Origin: Bacteroidota bacterium
Lineage (GTDB): Bacteria > Bacteroidota > Bacteroidia > B-17B0 > Aurantibacillaceae
DNA: 64,000 nt
Direction: 5' to 3'
NCBI GenBank assembly: GCA_018267655.1
Contig: JAFDYB010000009.1
Coordinates: forward strand, 1 to 64,000
Of this stretch, positions 42,518 through 52,115 are shown one piece after another. The translations under genes and the position numbers were made by a program. Position 1 is the stretch's first letter. Every line of letters starts with the position of its first letter. Under the pieces are notes generated by a model that saw nothing but the letters and a program-made list of their open reading frames with translations, was not told the DNA's origin and did not search any database.

Positions 42518-43783
42518 ATGAAAAAAACACTTCTTTTCTTTTTATTACTAATTAATATTAGCTCGGCTTTAGCCTCGTGGGTGTTAATTCCTATGGACGA
42601 AACTCAGAAAGATCATTTAAAATCTTATGGTTTAGCTTACTGGGCATTAAAAGGAAATTTAGAAATATACTGGCTGCTGAACTATCACGGTGGCAGTTTC
42701 TTAATCCCTAGTTCGGCAAGCGTTTCAAAGGAATGTACTGTTCGAGGTGTTTCATTCGAAACAATTAGCGACGCACAAAAAAATGCCCTACTAGCCGATA
42801 TTGCCAACCCCGAAGTAAACCAAGATGCCATAAAATTAGAAAAAGCACCTAAAATTGCTGTTTACACTCCAAAAGGCAAACAACCATGGGACGATGCCGT
42901 TACACTTGTATTAGAATATGCCGAAATACCTTACGATAAATTATACGATGAAGAAGTAAATGCAGATAAACTTAAAGAGTACGACTGGCTACATTTACAC
43001 CACGAAGATTTTACAGGACAATACGGTAAATTTTACGGTCAATTTTCGGGGGCTGCTTGGTATAAAAAAGAAGTAGCCGAAAATGAATTAATGGCAAAAA
43101 AATTAGGCTTCTCAAAAGTATCGTTGATGAAACTGAATAGCGCAAAAAAAATAAAAGAATTTGTTTTTGGAGGCGGTTTTTTATTTGCCATGTGTAGCGC
43201 CACTGATACTTATGATATTGCCCTTGCAGCCGAAGGCCTCGATATTTGCGAAACCATGATGGACCACGACCCTGCGGACAAAAACGTAAACAGTAAATTA
43301 GACTATTCAAAATGTTTTGCCTTCGAAAATTTTAAACTAATGATGAATCCTTATGAATATGAACACAGCACTATTGACACCTATTTGTCTCGTAATAAAT
43401 TTGGAATGAATCAAAAAACAGACCAATTTACCTTGTTCGAATTTAGTGCAAAATGGGATCCTGTTCCAACCATGCTATGCCAAAATCATACTACTACCAT
43501 TCAAGGTTTTTGGGGGCAAACAGTTGCGTTTGATAAAAATTATGTGAAAAAAAACACTTTAATTCTAGGCGAAGCCAAAGCGTTTAATGAAGTACGCTAT
43601 TTGCACGGTGAGTACGGTAAAGGAACTTGGACTTTTTACGGAGGTCACGACCCTGAAGACTATCAGCACAGAGTTGAAGAGCCGCCTACCGATTTAAGCT
43701 TACACCCAAACTCACCCGGTTATAGGCTTATATTAAATAATATCTTATTTCCAGCGGCAAAAAAGAAAAAGCAAAAAACATAG
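42518..43783 (+). CDS. Conserved exported protein of unknown function (often labelled asparagine synthetase B)
   Basis: A 421-residue protein with a signal peptide (MKKTLLFFLLLINISSALAS). It contains KIAVYTPKGKQPWDDAVTLVLEYAEIPYDKLYDEEV, YDWLHLHHEDFTGQYGKFY, FVFGGGFLFAMCSATDTYDIALAAEGLD and GKGTWTFYGGHDPEDYQH, which recall a glutamine-amidotransferase-like fold of the ThuA/BPL_N kind. Database labels as asparagine synthetase B seem to be carried over by name: neither the Cys2 glutaminase nor the SGGxDS synthetase motif of AsnB is present. I therefore treat its function as unknown. It precedes tatA by 48 bases, and exported substrate and Tat component may simply be neighbours. Confidence 0.75.
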   Translation: MKKTLLFFLLLINISSALASWVLIPMDETQKDHLKSYGLAYWALKGNLEIYWLLNYHGGSFLIPSSASVSKECTVRGVSFETISDAQKNALLADIANPEVNQDAIKLEKAPKIAVYTPKGKQPWDDAVTLVLEYAEIPYDKLYDEEVNADKLKEYDWLHLHHEDFTGQYGKFYGQFSGAAWYKKEVAENELMAKKLGFSKVSLMKLNSAKKIKEFVFGGGFLFAMCSATDTYDIALAAEGLDICETMMDHDPADKNVNSKLDYSKCFAFENFKLMMNPYEYEHSTIDTYLSRNKFGMNQKTDQFTLFEFSAKWDPVPTMLCQNHTTTIQGFWGQTVAFDKNYVKKNTLILGEAKAFNEVRYLHGEYGKGTWTFYGGHDPEDYQHRVEEPPTDLSLHPNSPGYRLILNNILFPAAKKKKQKT

Positions 43784-43805
43784 TGTTTAACCGCAATAAA
43801 ATCAT

Positions 43806-43813
43806 TAATTTTG
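43806..43813 (+). promoter_or_regulatory. TAnnTTTG promoter element before tatA
   Basis: TAATTTTG, 18 bases before the tatA start codon. Confidence 0.5.
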
Positions 43814-43831
43814 TAACTCAATTTATTTAAA

Positions 43832-44044
43832 ATGACTTCATTATTTATTTTAGGCATATTAGGCGGCTTAGGTGCTACCGAGGTAATTGTAATTTTAGTG
43901 ATTGTTTTATTGCTTTTTGGCGGTAAAAAAATACCGGAATTAATGAAAGGCTTAGGACGTGGCGTTAAAGAATTTAAAGATGCCAGCAAGGGCGATGGCT
44001 CTTATTCAAGCGAGGACAAACACACCGAAATTGAGAAAAAATAA
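43832..44044 (+). CDS. tatA: Twin-arginine translocase subunit TatA/TatE
   Basis: A 70-residue protein: one N-terminal membrane helix ([25 protein letters not shown]) followed by an amphipathic helix ([17 protein letters not shown]) and a charged tail. The [16 protein letters not shown] signature is diagnostic. TatA multimers form the pore for folded proteins with RR signals, such as the Tat-type multicopper oxidase at 13495. tatC is not in the window. GatA follows after 14 bases. Confidence 0.95.
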   Translation: MTSLFILGILGGLGATEVIVILVIVLLLFGGKKIPELMKGLGRGVKEFKDASKGDGSYSSEDKHTEIEKK

Positions 44045-44058
44045 TTTTCTTTTAAAAC

Positions 44059-45468
44059 GTGTATCTTTTTAGCAACATTGATCAACTTCGTTCAGATCTC
44101 ACCACTAAAAAAATTAGTTGTGTTGATTTAGTTAATCAATCTATTTTAGAGATTCGTAAACAACAACATTTAAATGCATTTCTTGAAATTTTTGAAAAAT
44201 CAGCACTCGAAACAGCAAAACGTGTTGATGAAAAAATCACTAAAAACCAAGCAATAGGTAAGCTTGCCGGTACAATTATTGGAATAAAAGATAACATTTG
44301 CTACAAACACCATAAAGTATCTGCCTCTTCAAAAATACTCGAAGGTTTTGAATCACTTTACTCAGCTACAGCAGTAGAAAAATTATTAGCTGAAGATGCT
44401 ATTATTATTGGGCGCTTAAATTGTGATGAATTTGCAATGGGCAGTAGTAATGAAAATTCTGCTTTTGGAAAAGTTCTAAATCCTTTAAATCCACACTGTG
44501 TTCCTGGAGGCTCCTCAGGTGGCAGCGCTGCTGCAGTTGCAGCAAATTTGTGTCATGTAGCATTAGGCTCCGATACAGGTGGATCAATTCGCCAACCTGC
44601 ATCATTTACCGGAACCGTTGGCTTAAAACCAACTTACGGACGGGTTTCACGCTATGGTTTAATTGCCTATGCCTCAAGTTTCGATCAAATAGGGCCAATA
44701 ACCAAAACTGTTACAGATGCATCAATAGTGTTAGGAGTTATTAATGGTTTAGATGCGCATGATAACACATCTTCGTCAGAGCCTGCATATACTCATAAAA
44801 ACTTTACAAAGAAAAAATATAAAATAGCTGTTTTGGGAGATTGCATTAATGCAAAAGGTTTAGATGCTGAAGTTAAGCTAGCTGTTAGTGAAGCATTAAA
44901 TGTCCTTAAAACAAAAGGACATACTATAACTGAAGTAAATTTTCCTTATTTAGACTATCTTGTACCAACTTATTATGTGCTAACTACAGCAGAAGCATCA
45001 AGTAATTTAGCGCGCTTTACAGGTATTCATTATGGCTACAGGAGCTCGAACGGAAAAGATCTTGAATCAACATACAAAAAAACACGCGGCGAAGGTTTTG
45101 GAAAAGAAGTTAAGCGCCGCATTATGTTAGGAACTTTTGTTTTAAGCGCAGGTTATTATGATGCTTATTATGCAAAAGCACAAAAAGTACGACGGGTTAT
45201 TCAAAACAAAACATTTGACCTTTTAAAAGAGTACGATATTATTGTTACTCCCTCTACACCCGGAACAGCGTTTGAATTTGGGAAAAATAGCACTGATCCA
45301 ATAAAAATGTATTTAGAAGATATTTTTACCGTACAAGCTAACATTGCCGGGGTACCTGCTATTTCTGTACCTTGCGGCAAGCACTCAAATGGGCTCCCTA
45401 TGGGAATTCAATTTATGGCTAATTATTTTGAAGAAGAAAAACTATTTGATGTCTCATCTCAGCTTTAA
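44059..45468 (+). CDS. gatA: Aspartyl/glutamyl-tRNA amidotransferase subunit A
   Basis: A 469-residue amidase-signature protein that forms Gln-tRNA(Gln) or Asn-tRNA(Asn) with GatB and GatC. The catalytic Lys is in GTIIGIKDNICYKHHKVSASS, the Ser-cisSer-Lys triad is completed by PGGSSGGSAAAVAANLCHVALGSDTGGSIRQPASFTG, and GLKPTYGRVSRYGLIAYASSFDQIGP is typical of GatA. The start is GTG; there is no earlier ATG. The C-terminus (MGIQFMANYFEEEKLFDVSSQL) is a few residues shorter than many homologues. gatB and gatC are not adjacent. Confidence 0.95.
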   Translation: MYLFSNIDQLRSDLTTKKISCVDLVNQSILEIRKQQHLNAFLEIFEKSALETAKRVDEKITKNQAIGKLAGTIIGIKDNICYKHHKVSASSKILEGFESLYSATAVEKLLAEDAIIIGRLNCDEFAMGSSNENSAFGKVLNPLNPHCVPGGSSGGSAAAVAANLCHVALGSDTGGSIRQPASFTGTVGLKPTYGRVSRYGLIAYASSFDQIGPITKTVTDASIVLGVINGLDAHDNTSSSEPAYTHKNFTKKKYKIAVLGDCINAKGLDAEVKLAVSEALNVLKTKGHTITEVNFPYLDYLVPTYYVLTTAEASSNLARFTGIHYGYRSSNGKDLESTYKKTRGEGFGKEVKRRIMLGTFVLSAGYYDAYYAKAQKVRRVIQNKTFDLLKEYDIIVTPSTPGTAFEFGKNSTDPIKMYLEDIFTVQANIAGVPAISVPCGKHSNGLPMGIQFMANYFEEEKLFDVSSQL

Positions 45469-45634
45469 TTTATTTCTCTTACTATATTAATTGCATTATA
45501 AGCCAAGCCTTTGCTCATTTTTTCGCACCGAAAATCGAAAGTTAAATTTCATTGTTTTAATGATGTTCTAAAGATGTTCTAAAAAGTACACATATTAACA
45601 TCGCTTAAACGATACTTAAAAACACTCTTAAAAT

Positions 45635-45659
45635 GAAAAACCCCCGAAAACAGGGGTTT
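45635..45659 (-). terminator. Terminator after tRNA-Glu
   Basis: AAACCCC and GGGGTTT form a seven-pair stem with an eight-base loop; on the minus strand it is followed by TTCATTTT. It lies 36 bases beyond the tRNA 3' end. The region between gatA and this site (45469-45634) has no gene; it contains a short tandem GATGTTCTAAA near 45565. Confidence 0.7.
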
Positions 45660-45695
45660 ATATACACTAAACTATCTTAACTTAACTTCGTTCAG

Positions 45696-45767
45696 TAGCC
45701 CGTACGGGAATCGAACCCGTGTTTCGTCCGTGAAAGGGACGCGTCCTAACCCCTAGACGAACGGGCC
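45696..45767 (-). tRNA. tRNA-Glu (anticodon TTC)
   Basis: On the minus strand the sequence folds as a full cloverleaf. The acceptor stem GGCCCGT/ACGGGCT starts with a G-U pair, the anticodon loop is CCCTTTCACGG with anticodon TTC, and the T arm is ACGGGTTCGATTCCCGT. CCA is not encoded. It stands alone, followed by a terminator. Confidence 0.95.
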
Positions 45768-45836
45768 AAAATTTAATTTGGGACTGCAAAGATACTGCTT
45801 TATTTGTTTTTTGCAAATAAATAGTTTTTATTTTTT

Positions 45837-45844
45837 TATTTTTG
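45837..45844 (+). promoter_or_regulatory. TAnnTTTG promoter element before the acyloxyacyl hydrolase-like gene
   Basis: TATTTTTG with ten bases to the ATG. The following bases TTTGCCCCTA are the same as those before the ECF sigma gene at 972-980. Confidence 0.5.
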
Positions 45845-45854
45845 CCCCTAATTC

Positions 45855-46982
45855 ATGAAAAAGTACACTAAATTTTTATTTACCTGTTTTTATTTTCTAG
45901 TTGTATTACCATGTAATTCCCAAAAAACATCATTTATTTCACCTCCATATTACATTAAAACTGCTGTAAACAGCGGATTTATTATTGAACACAGGGCAAC
46001 CATGGGAAATTTGGTAAAGGGTTATCCCACACTTTATGAAATAAATATTGCTAAATCTACAAATGGCAGTAAACTTTGGCAAATTGAAAATAACTTACCC
46101 GATTATGGGCTTACATTTAGTTGTATTGACTATAAAAATCCGGCAGAACTTGGATATGCGTTTATAATTGCTCCTTTTATTGACATTCCGCTAAATAGAA
46201 TTGAAAAACAAAGTCGTGTTTATTTTAGGATTAGTTGGGGTGGGAGTTTTATCACAAAACCTTTTAACGTTTATACCAATCAAAAAAATGGTGCAATTGG
46301 CAGTTATTTTAATCAGCATGTTCAGTTTCGTTGGTTTTGGAAAATTAATCTTGGTAAACAATTAATTTTTGAACCCGGAATTAGCTTTTCGCATCAAAGC
46401 AACGGGAAATATAAAAATCCCAATTTAGGAATTAACATTGCAAGTTTAAGTGCCGCTTTAAGCTTTGGCTCAAAAAATATTAAACAAAAAATGCCTACTG
46501 TTCAAAATTGCGATAGTTTAACAAAAACAAAATCTAAAAACGAACTTCTTGCCTATACAAGCATTGGGTTTGACCAGCACGAAGTTGGCATGAACGAATT
46601 AAATTGCTATGCTCTTGCGCTCCAATATCAAAGAAATTTACGTAACACTCATAAATTTTCATTTGGCATAAATGCTTTTTACGATCAAAATTATCAAATA
46701 GATTATGCTTATTTATATAAAACCGATGCGCAAGGTATAAATAAGTACAGGGCTAGTGCAATGATAGGCTACTCATACAACATTGGCAGGTTAGGTATTG
46801 GTATTGAAAGCGGTTACTATTTTTTAAATACAGCAAACCCTGATGGTCCAATTGTGAGCAGATTGTCACTTAATTACTACTCGCCAATTGGATTGGTAGC
46901 ACATTTAGGTTTACGTACTCATTTTGCAGTTGCATATAACTTTGAATATGGGCTTGGTTATAGATTTTATTTAAAACGATGA
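45855..46982 (+). CDS. PagL-like acyloxyacyl hydrolase, outer-membrane barrel
   Basis: A 375-residue exported protein (signal MKKYTKFLFTCFYFLVVLPCNSQ). The segment EPGISFSHQSNGKYKNPNLGIN carries the His-x-Ser pair of the lipid A 3-O-deacylase (PagL) active site, preceded by a strand typical of the barrel (RISWGGSFITKPFNV). PagL-type proteins remove an acyl chain from lipid A; the Bacteroidota group is larger than the Proteobacterial one, with an added C-terminal half here (residues 225 to 375) also made of barrel strands. It overlaps the next start by four bases. Confidence 0.8.
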   Translation: MKKYTKFLFTCFYFLVVLPCNSQKTSFISPPYYIKTAVNSGFIIEHRATMGNLVKGYPTLYEINIAKSTNGSKLWQIENNLPDYGLTFSCIDYKNPAELGYAFIIAPFIDIPLNRIEKQSRVYFRISWGGSFITKPFNVYTNQKNGAIGSYFNQHVQFRWFWKINLGKQLIFEPGISFSHQSNGKYKNPNLGINIASLSAALSFGSKNIKQKMPTVQNCDSLTKTKSKNELLAYTSIGFDQHEVGMNELNCYALALQYQRNLRNTHKFSFGINAFYDQNYQIDYAYLYKTDAQGINKYRASAMIGYSYNIGRLGIGIESGYYFLNTANPDGPIVSRLSLNYYSPIGLVAHLGLRTHFAVAYNFEYGLGYRFYLKR

Positions 46983-47728
46983 AAATTATTTTTAAACTCT
47001 TTTATATTATTGTTTTTGCGTTTATACTCATTAAATGCAAGCCGGCCAATGCATTTGATTGTTTAAAATCAAACGGCAGTGAGGAAACTGTTTCGCGAAA
47101 TGTTGGCTATTTTTACAGCATTTCTCTTTCCGGAAAAATTGAACTTTCAATTGTACAAGGGCAGGCATATAATGCCGAAGTTACTGCCGGAAAAAACTTA
47201 CTCAATAATATTTCTACAACAGTTAATAATGGCACTCTTACCATTGAAAATAATAATAAGTGTAATTTTGTTAGAGGCTACAAGCACACTATTAAAGTAA
47301 AAGTTACTGTGCCTAATTTAAAAAGTGTTTTTAATTTAAGCACCTCTGATATTTGGTTTAGCCAAGGTTTTAATCAAGATACAATTTTTTTAAGATGTAA
47401 TAACGCCGGCGATATTCATATTGATGGGAATTTCAATCAACTTACAACAAGTGCTCATGGCAACGGAAATATATATGTTAGTGGCAATACTAATAGTTTT
47501 AATGCTTACATGAATGGCACAACTTTTTTATATGCTAATACAATTAATATTGCAAGCTACGCTTTTATTGAAACATTAAGTATTGGCGATGCTTACATTA
47601 ATTTACCAAATGGTGGTGTTTTTCAATACAATATTTGGCGATCGGGAAATATTTATTACACCGGAAACCCCGCAGTTATTACTAATTACAGTAACGGATC
47701 AGGAAGTGGCAAAGCGATAAGAAATTAA
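46979..47728 (+). CDS. DUF2807 (head GIN domain) protein
   Basis: A 249-residue protein, exported, with a possible lipobox near LIKCKP. The body is a right-handed parallel beta-helix with repeating G-N-x-Y-V and T-I-N-I patterns (SISLSGKIELSIVQGQAYNAEVTAGKNLLNNI, TVPNLKSVFNLSTSDIWFS, GDIHIDGNFNQLTTSAHGNGNIYVSGNTNSF). This is the auto-transporter-adhesin-like DUF2807 fold, widespread in Bacteroidota and of unknown role, probably structural at the cell envelope. Coupled to the upstream barrel gene by an ATGA overlap; converges with the Lon-domain gene. Confidence 0.82.
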   Translation: MKIIFKLFYIIVFAFILIKCKPANAFDCLKSNGSEETVSRNVGYFYSISLSGKIELSIVQGQAYNAEVTAGKNLLNNISTTVNNGTLTIENNNKCNFVRGYKHTIKVKVTVPNLKSVFNLSTSDIWFSQGFNQDTIFLRCNNAGDIHIDGNFNQLTTSAHGNGNIYVSGNTNSFNAYMNGTTFLYANTINIASYAFIETLSIGDAYINLPNGGVFQYNIWRSGNIYYTGNPAVITNYSNGSGSGKAIRN

Positions 47729-48318
47729 TTATTTACAAATCGCTCTTTTAAATTTTGCTCATTGTTTATTATTTCTGTAATAAGTTTTAACTGATTAAGC
47801 AATGTTATTTGAGGATTTTTAGAAGAAATTAACGCATACTTTTCTTGGTTTGTTAAATTTAAACTTGCTGCCACGCCATATACCGTTAAGTTCGACACTT
47901 TTTCATAACCAATTAATTTATTTTGGGTGGTGAAAAAATAGGTTATCACAGCATCTTGCAAAGTGGCATTTGTAATTAATGCATCGTTATTAAGCATTTT
48001 AACCCTGCCGGCTCCGTATAATTTCGGGCTTAGCACTTCTATAAATTCTATCATTTCAAAATAATCAATACATTCAATTAATATCTCAATATCGCCATTT
48101 TGATAGTTTTTTAGGAGCTTTACTATTTTTACCTTACAACCAAATTTATTAACCTTTCCTTTATCGTAAAAGCTTATACCAAAGGGAGCTGAATTTTCGA
48201 TACACTCTGCTACCAATTGCTTATATCGTTTTTCAAAAATATAAAGCTTTGTTGTTTCACCTGGCAATAAAACCATATTTAAAGGAAAAACAGGTATTGT
48301 TAATTCGCTGGCTTGCAT
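47725..48318 (-). CDS. LON substrate-binding (N-terminal) domain protein
   Basis: A 197-residue cytoplasmic protein that is only the N-terminal domain of Lon protease: IPVFPLNMVLLPGETTKLYIFEKRYKQLVAECIENSAPFGISFYDKG is diagnostic. There is no AAA or protease domain. Such stand-alone proteins are thought to bind unfolded substrates or to act in protein quality control, but evidence is thin. Monocistronic. Confidence 0.88.
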   Translation of the reverse strand: MQASELTIPVFPLNMVLLPGETTKLYIFEKRYKQLVAECIENSAPFGISFYDKGKVNKFGCKVKIVKLLKNYQNGDIEILIECIDYFEMIEFIEVLSPKLYGAGRVKMLNNDALITNATLQDAVITYFFTTQNKLIGYEKVSNLTVYGVAASLNLTNQEKYALISSKNPQITLLNQLKLITEIINNEQNLKERFVNN

Positions 48319-48632
48319 AAAATTATTCTTTGTAAGTATAGACGCATAAAGCGTGCCAAAAGAAAGTGTAATTTACTTAAACAGATATAATTTTTAGTAA
48401 AAGAGGCCTTGCATTGAGTTAACATAAATTTTGAAGCGGTAATTTATACATTTTTGGGCTATAATATTTTTCGTGTGCAACATTACAATTTATAGCAAAT
48501 ACAAACAAGCTACAACCTCCCTACCCGCCCTTCTTCATTTTTGCATCTTAAAAAAAAGCATACCTGCGCTTAATATAAAACAAAAAGCTATTACATTTTG
48601 TAATAGCTTTTTACTGGTTTTGTTGAAAATAC
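48319..48632. other. Intergenic stretch with a terminator only
   Basis: Contains the hairpin at 48582-48612 and the upstream region of the Lon-domain gene. A short plus-strand reading frame at 48473 spans the hairpin and has no coding character. I see nothing else. Confidence 0.5.
48582..48612 (-). terminator. Terminator of the peptidylprolyl isomerase gene
   Basis: AAAAAGCTATTAC (48582-48594) pairs perfectly with GTAATAGCTTTTT (48600-48612), with a five-base loop; A/T runs on both sides make it usable in either direction. It lies 21 bases past the stop of the gene at 48633. Confidence 0.8.
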
Positions 48633-50729
48633 TTACTTCATTGAATTTAAAACATTATCATTTACCGTTACCGGATATTTGTTTTTAAGCTCTTGTAACC
48701 ACTCTGTTTCTAAATAATTTTGATAATCAGCTGTTACCATGCCTTTACATTCATTTAGTTTTTTTGGCGTTTTTGGTAAAATATTATTTATGTATATTAC
48801 TAAAACTTTTTTATCCTTATCGTCAATAATATTTTTTGCTGCTAATCCGGTTTTCCAGTTATTTTCTAAATTTTTATTTTCACCTTTTAAGTAAGTAACG
48901 TTTTCAATTGATAAATTAAGTTGTGATTTTTTATTGATCGTTTCTGTAATTTCTTTTTCTGATTTTTTATGCTCAAGCATTTTTCTTACTTCATTAGCAA
49001 TTTTTTCGTTACTGCAACCATAAGTTGTTACATCAGCACGCTCCTCCCACAGGTACTTTTCTTTATTTTTTTCGTAATAGGTGCGTAAGCCGGCTGTATC
49101 TCTAACTGCTTTGCTCCAAACTTTTTGGTCAGTTAAATCAAATATTAAAATTCCGTTTCTGTATTCAAGTAATAAGTTTTTAAAATCAGCGTATTTTGTT
49201 TCTAAGCGAGCATCTTCAAAGTTTACAATTTGCTCTTCAACCCAGCCATTATACATATTTTTTATCACTTCGCAAGGGTCTGTTGTGCTTCTAAAAGTCA
49301 TTTGCGATTCAATGTATTTTGCAAAATCATTTTGTTTATACGATTTTCCGGCAAGGTTAAATATTTCTTTATTTCCTAACTTTTCTGCTCTACTAGCCTT
49401 CCACGTTGATTTTAAATAAGTGCTGTCAATTACTTTACACATTTCATCGCGGTTTTTTAAATTTTCTTTAAATTTATTTTCCTTTTTCACGTTTGCTATT
49501 AACACCTCACGTCCCATTTGTGAGCGACTATCTCGATTTACACGTGTTTTAAGTTCATTTTTAACCTCATCAAATGTGCCTGTTTTTTTTAAGCTTAAAC
49601 GTTTAATTATGTGCCAGCCATAAGCAGTCATAATTGGTTGACTATAATCACCATCGTTTTGAAGAGCGAAAGCTGCATCTTCATACTCTTTTGGCAATCT
49701 GCCACTTTTAAAGGGTTGCAATTGTCCTCCACGGTTTTTAGATTGAATGTCATCACTGTATTTTAGGGCTAATTTTTCAAAATTACTTCCTTTTTTAAGT
49801 GAGTCATAAATTTCGAAAATTTTCTTTTTAGCATTTTCCTTGTCAATATCCTTTGCATCTTTAGGGAATTTTGTCATAATGTGTGCTGTAAAAATTTCGC
49901 CTCTGCTAGGTCTGCGGTCATATACCTTTAAAACGTGGTAACCGTATTTAGTTCTAATAATTTGACTTATTTCACCAACTTTTGTGTTGTAGGCCGCATT
50001 TTCAAAAGGATAAACCATATCAAATGCTGTAAAGTATCCTATGTCGCCTTTATTATCAACCACACTGGGATCGTCGCTTGATTTCATTGCAATTGCTTGA
50101 AATTTATCGTCAGCATTTTTAACGTATTCGGGTAAATTTTTAATTGAGTTTATTTTCACTTTGTATAAAGCGCTGTCATGTCTTTTTAATGGGTAAAAAA
50201 TTTCTTCTGAAGCTTTTAATAATTTGTCGTAGTTGGCAATTTCTGATTGGCTTGGCATTTTTCCCATTAAGGCATTACGTACAATAGTTGCTCGCGTATA
50301 TCCCTCTATAGTGTCCTTTGGTAAGGCGTTTTCAGGAATTCTAAATAATATATGGCTAACTTTTACTTCTGTTTTTAATCTATCATAGGCTTCGGTTAAG
50401 AGCGATTCATTGGTGTTTTTATCGGTTAAATAAGGTGCGGCTAATTGCTTACGATAGCCCGCTAATTCTGTTTTAAATGAACTTAAAGTATCTAAGCCTA
50501 GTTGCTCTGCTTCGCAAACCTTTCGCATAAACATCGAAAATAAATCAACATACTCTTTCATTGATTTTGAATTATTGTTTGCGTCCTTGCCGTTATTTTT
50601 TTTGTAAACGGCTTCAAACTCGGTTTTTGTTACTTTTTTATTGCACACGGTCATTACTACTTGGTCTTGAGCAAAAGCTCCGGCGGTAATTGCTACAAAG
50701 GCAAGTGTATAAATTTTAGATTTAATCAT
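48633..50729 (-). CDS. SurA/PpiC-type periplasmic peptidylprolyl isomerase
   Basis: A 698-residue exported foldase (signal MIKSKIYTLAFVAITAGAFAQ). Two parvulin domains are visible: one from about 125 (KVSHILFRIPENALPKDT ... GDIGYFTAFDMVYPFENAAYNTKVGEISQIIRTKYGYHVLKV) and one from about 270 (FTAHIMTKFPKDAKDIDKENAKKKIFEIYDSLKKGSNFEKLALKYSDD ... GWHIIKRL). The C-terminal 250 residues are helical. It should assist folding of outer-membrane and secreted proteins, important for a cell with many T9SS and barrel proteins. A likely promoter (TAAATTCG, one mismatch) is 35 bases upstream. Confidence 0.92.
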   Translation of the reverse strand: MIKSKIYTLAFVAITAGAFAQDQVVMTVCNKKVTKTEFEAVYKKNNGKDANNNSKSMKEYVDLFSMFMRKVCEAEQLGLDTLSSFKTELAGYRKQLAAPYLTDKNTNESLLTEAYDRLKTEVKVSHILFRIPENALPKDTIEGYTRATIVRNALMGKMPSQSEIANYDKLLKASEEIFYPLKRHDSALYKVKINSIKNLPEYVKNADDKFQAIAMKSSDDPSVVDNKGDIGYFTAFDMVYPFENAAYNTKVGEISQIIRTKYGYHVLKVYDRRPSRGEIFTAHIMTKFPKDAKDIDKENAKKKIFEIYDSLKKGSNFEKLALKYSDDIQSKNRGGQLQPFKSGRLPKEYEDAAFALQNDGDYSQPIMTAYGWHIIKRLSLKKTGTFDEVKNELKTRVNRDSRSQMGREVLIANVKKENKFKENLKNRDEMCKVIDSTYLKSTWKASRAEKLGNKEIFNLAGKSYKQNDFAKYIESQMTFRSTTDPCEVIKNMYNGWVEEQIVNFEDARLETKYADFKNLLLEYRNGILIFDLTDQKVWSKAVRDTAGLRTYYEKNKEKYLWEERADVTTYGCSNEKIANEVRKMLEHKKSEKEITETINKKSQLNLSIENVTYLKGENKNLENNWKTGLAAKNIIDDKDKKVLVIYINNILPKTPKKLNECKGMVTADYQNYLETEWLQELKNKYPVTVNDNVLNSMK

Positions 50730-50782
50730 GATTTTATTTTAGTATAAAATTGGCTCGAATTTACAAGTTTTTTAAATAGTAA

Positions 50783-51910
50783 TTATTTCTTCTCAAATAT
50801 TTCGGCAAGTTTAGCGTCAAGCTCTTCGCCACGAAGATTTTTTGCAATAATTACACCTTCTTTATCTACTAATATATTTTGGGGGATGCTAGATATACTA
50901 TAAGTTTTACCTACTTCGTTGCCCCAACCTTTCAAATCACTAACGTGTTGCCATGTTAATTCATCTTGCGCTACTGCATTAAGCCAAGCTTCTTTATTGC
51001 TGTCAAATGAAACGCCTAGTACGGTAAATCCTTTATCTTTATAGCGTTTATACGCTGCAACTACATTTGGATTTTCTAACCTACATGGCCTGCACCAACT
51101 AGCCCAAAAATCAACTAGCACAACTTTACCTTTATATGAACTTAATTTTATAGGTTTTCCATCGGCTGTATTTTGGGTAAAATCGGTAGCGGGGCTGCCA
51201 ACCATTGTTCCTTTAATTTTATTTACTCTTTCAGTTGCAAGCTTTACAAATTTTGTATTCGACATACTTTTATCAAGCAAATTAAGCGATTGCACAACGT
51301 CTTCAAATGGCACGTTAGGATTATTAAAATCCATATAAATAATGTTGGCACTCACCGGACTTTTAGGGTGATTTTTAATAAACTCTTTAAGCGCCGAAAT
51401 ATATTTCCCATTTAAGCCTTGAAACTCTTGTTGGATTTGCATCATTTTGGTTTGATCGCCTGCTTGCGAAGCTTGCGAATACTCTTGTTGCATACGCTGC
51501 TGTGATATAATGAAGTTATTTAACACTAGGCGATATTCAGAGTAATCTTTCTGAGTTTGCCCTCCTTCAATCTTTCCATAGGCTAAAGAATCTGCATTTA
51601 AATTCGCTTTTAGAGTTCCTGCGTCTGCAAAGAAAATTAAATTTGGCTGCGCATTTAATGAACTTCCGAGCGTAATCCAGTACATATTTGGCTCGGGCGA
51701 CTTTAATTTAAAATTAAACTTTCCATCGGGGCTTATTTTTGAGGAGTCTGTGTAGTCTTTTTCGTCCCACTTATGATGAACATATATGTACTTTTGCTTT
51801 GAGTTTTTAATAAGTCCTTCAATTGTAAAGCTAAAGCCAGTGTTTTTTTGTGCTAATAAATTAGCTGTTATAAAAAGCAGTGCGAACAAAGTTGTTTTTT
51901 TAAAAATCAT
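50783..51910 (-). CDS. TlpA-like thioredoxin-family protein with DUF4369 domain
   Basis: A 375-residue exported protein (signal MIFKKTTLFALLFITANLLAQ). The N-terminal DUF4369 domain (GFSFTIEGLIKNSKQKYIYVHH ... FNFKLKSPEPNMYWITLG) is followed by a helical linker and a C-terminal AhpC/TSA-type thioredoxin domain with WASWCRPCRLENPNVVAAY at about 270 and the cis-proline in SSIPQNILVDKEG. It is a periplasmic disulfide reductase of the TlpA/ResA kind, common in Bacteroidota. It stands immediately upstream of the PPIase gene on the same strand, so the two may be cotranscribed as a protein-folding unit. Confidence 0.92.
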   Translation of the reverse strand: MIFKKTTLFALLFITANLLAQKNTGFSFTIEGLIKNSKQKYIYVHHKWDEKDYTDSSKISPDGKFNFKLKSPEPNMYWITLGSSLNAQPNLIFFADAGTLKANLNADSLAYGKIEGGQTQKDYSEYRLVLNNFIISQQRMQQEYSQASQAGDQTKMMQIQQEFQGLNGKYISALKEFIKNHPKSPVSANIIYMDFNNPNVPFEDVVQSLNLLDKSMSNTKFVKLATERVNKIKGTMVGSPATDFTQNTADGKPIKLSSYKGKVVLVDFWASWCRPCRLENPNVVAAYKRYKDKGFTVLGVSFDSNKEAWLNAVAQDELTWQHVSDLKGWGNEVGKTYSISSIPQNILVDKEGVIIAKNLRGEELDAKLAEIFEKK

Positions 51911-52100
51911 GAATTTTATTTTTTAAGCGTTATGAGGGAATTTAAAAATTACATTTAAACTACTCTCAGTTGGTTTATCAACAAATATACCAAGTAAAAT
52001 CTTAATGTATAAAGATTTACAAAATTTAACAAGCCTGATTTTATTCGTAAATAAATTATGTTTTATTTTAAAAATAAGTGTTGATTTAGATAAAAAAATT

Positions 52101-52108
52101 TATCTTTG
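52101..52108 (+). promoter_or_regulatory. TAnnTTTG promoter element before pyrB
   Basis: TATCTTTG, seven bases before the ATG; TTG at 52081-52083 gives a plausible -33 block with 17 bases between. Confidence 0.65.
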
Positions 52109-52115
52109 ACTTTTA

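Noticed and set aside
42518..43783. Calling the exported 421-residue protein an asparagine synthetase
   Set aside because: It has a signal peptide and lacks the N-terminal Cys glutaminase and the SGGxDS synthetase motifs.
45565..45590. Short tandem GATGTTCTAAA near the tRNA as an attachment site
   Set aside because: Only two short copies with no matching tRNA 3' end or integrase; too little to support an att site.
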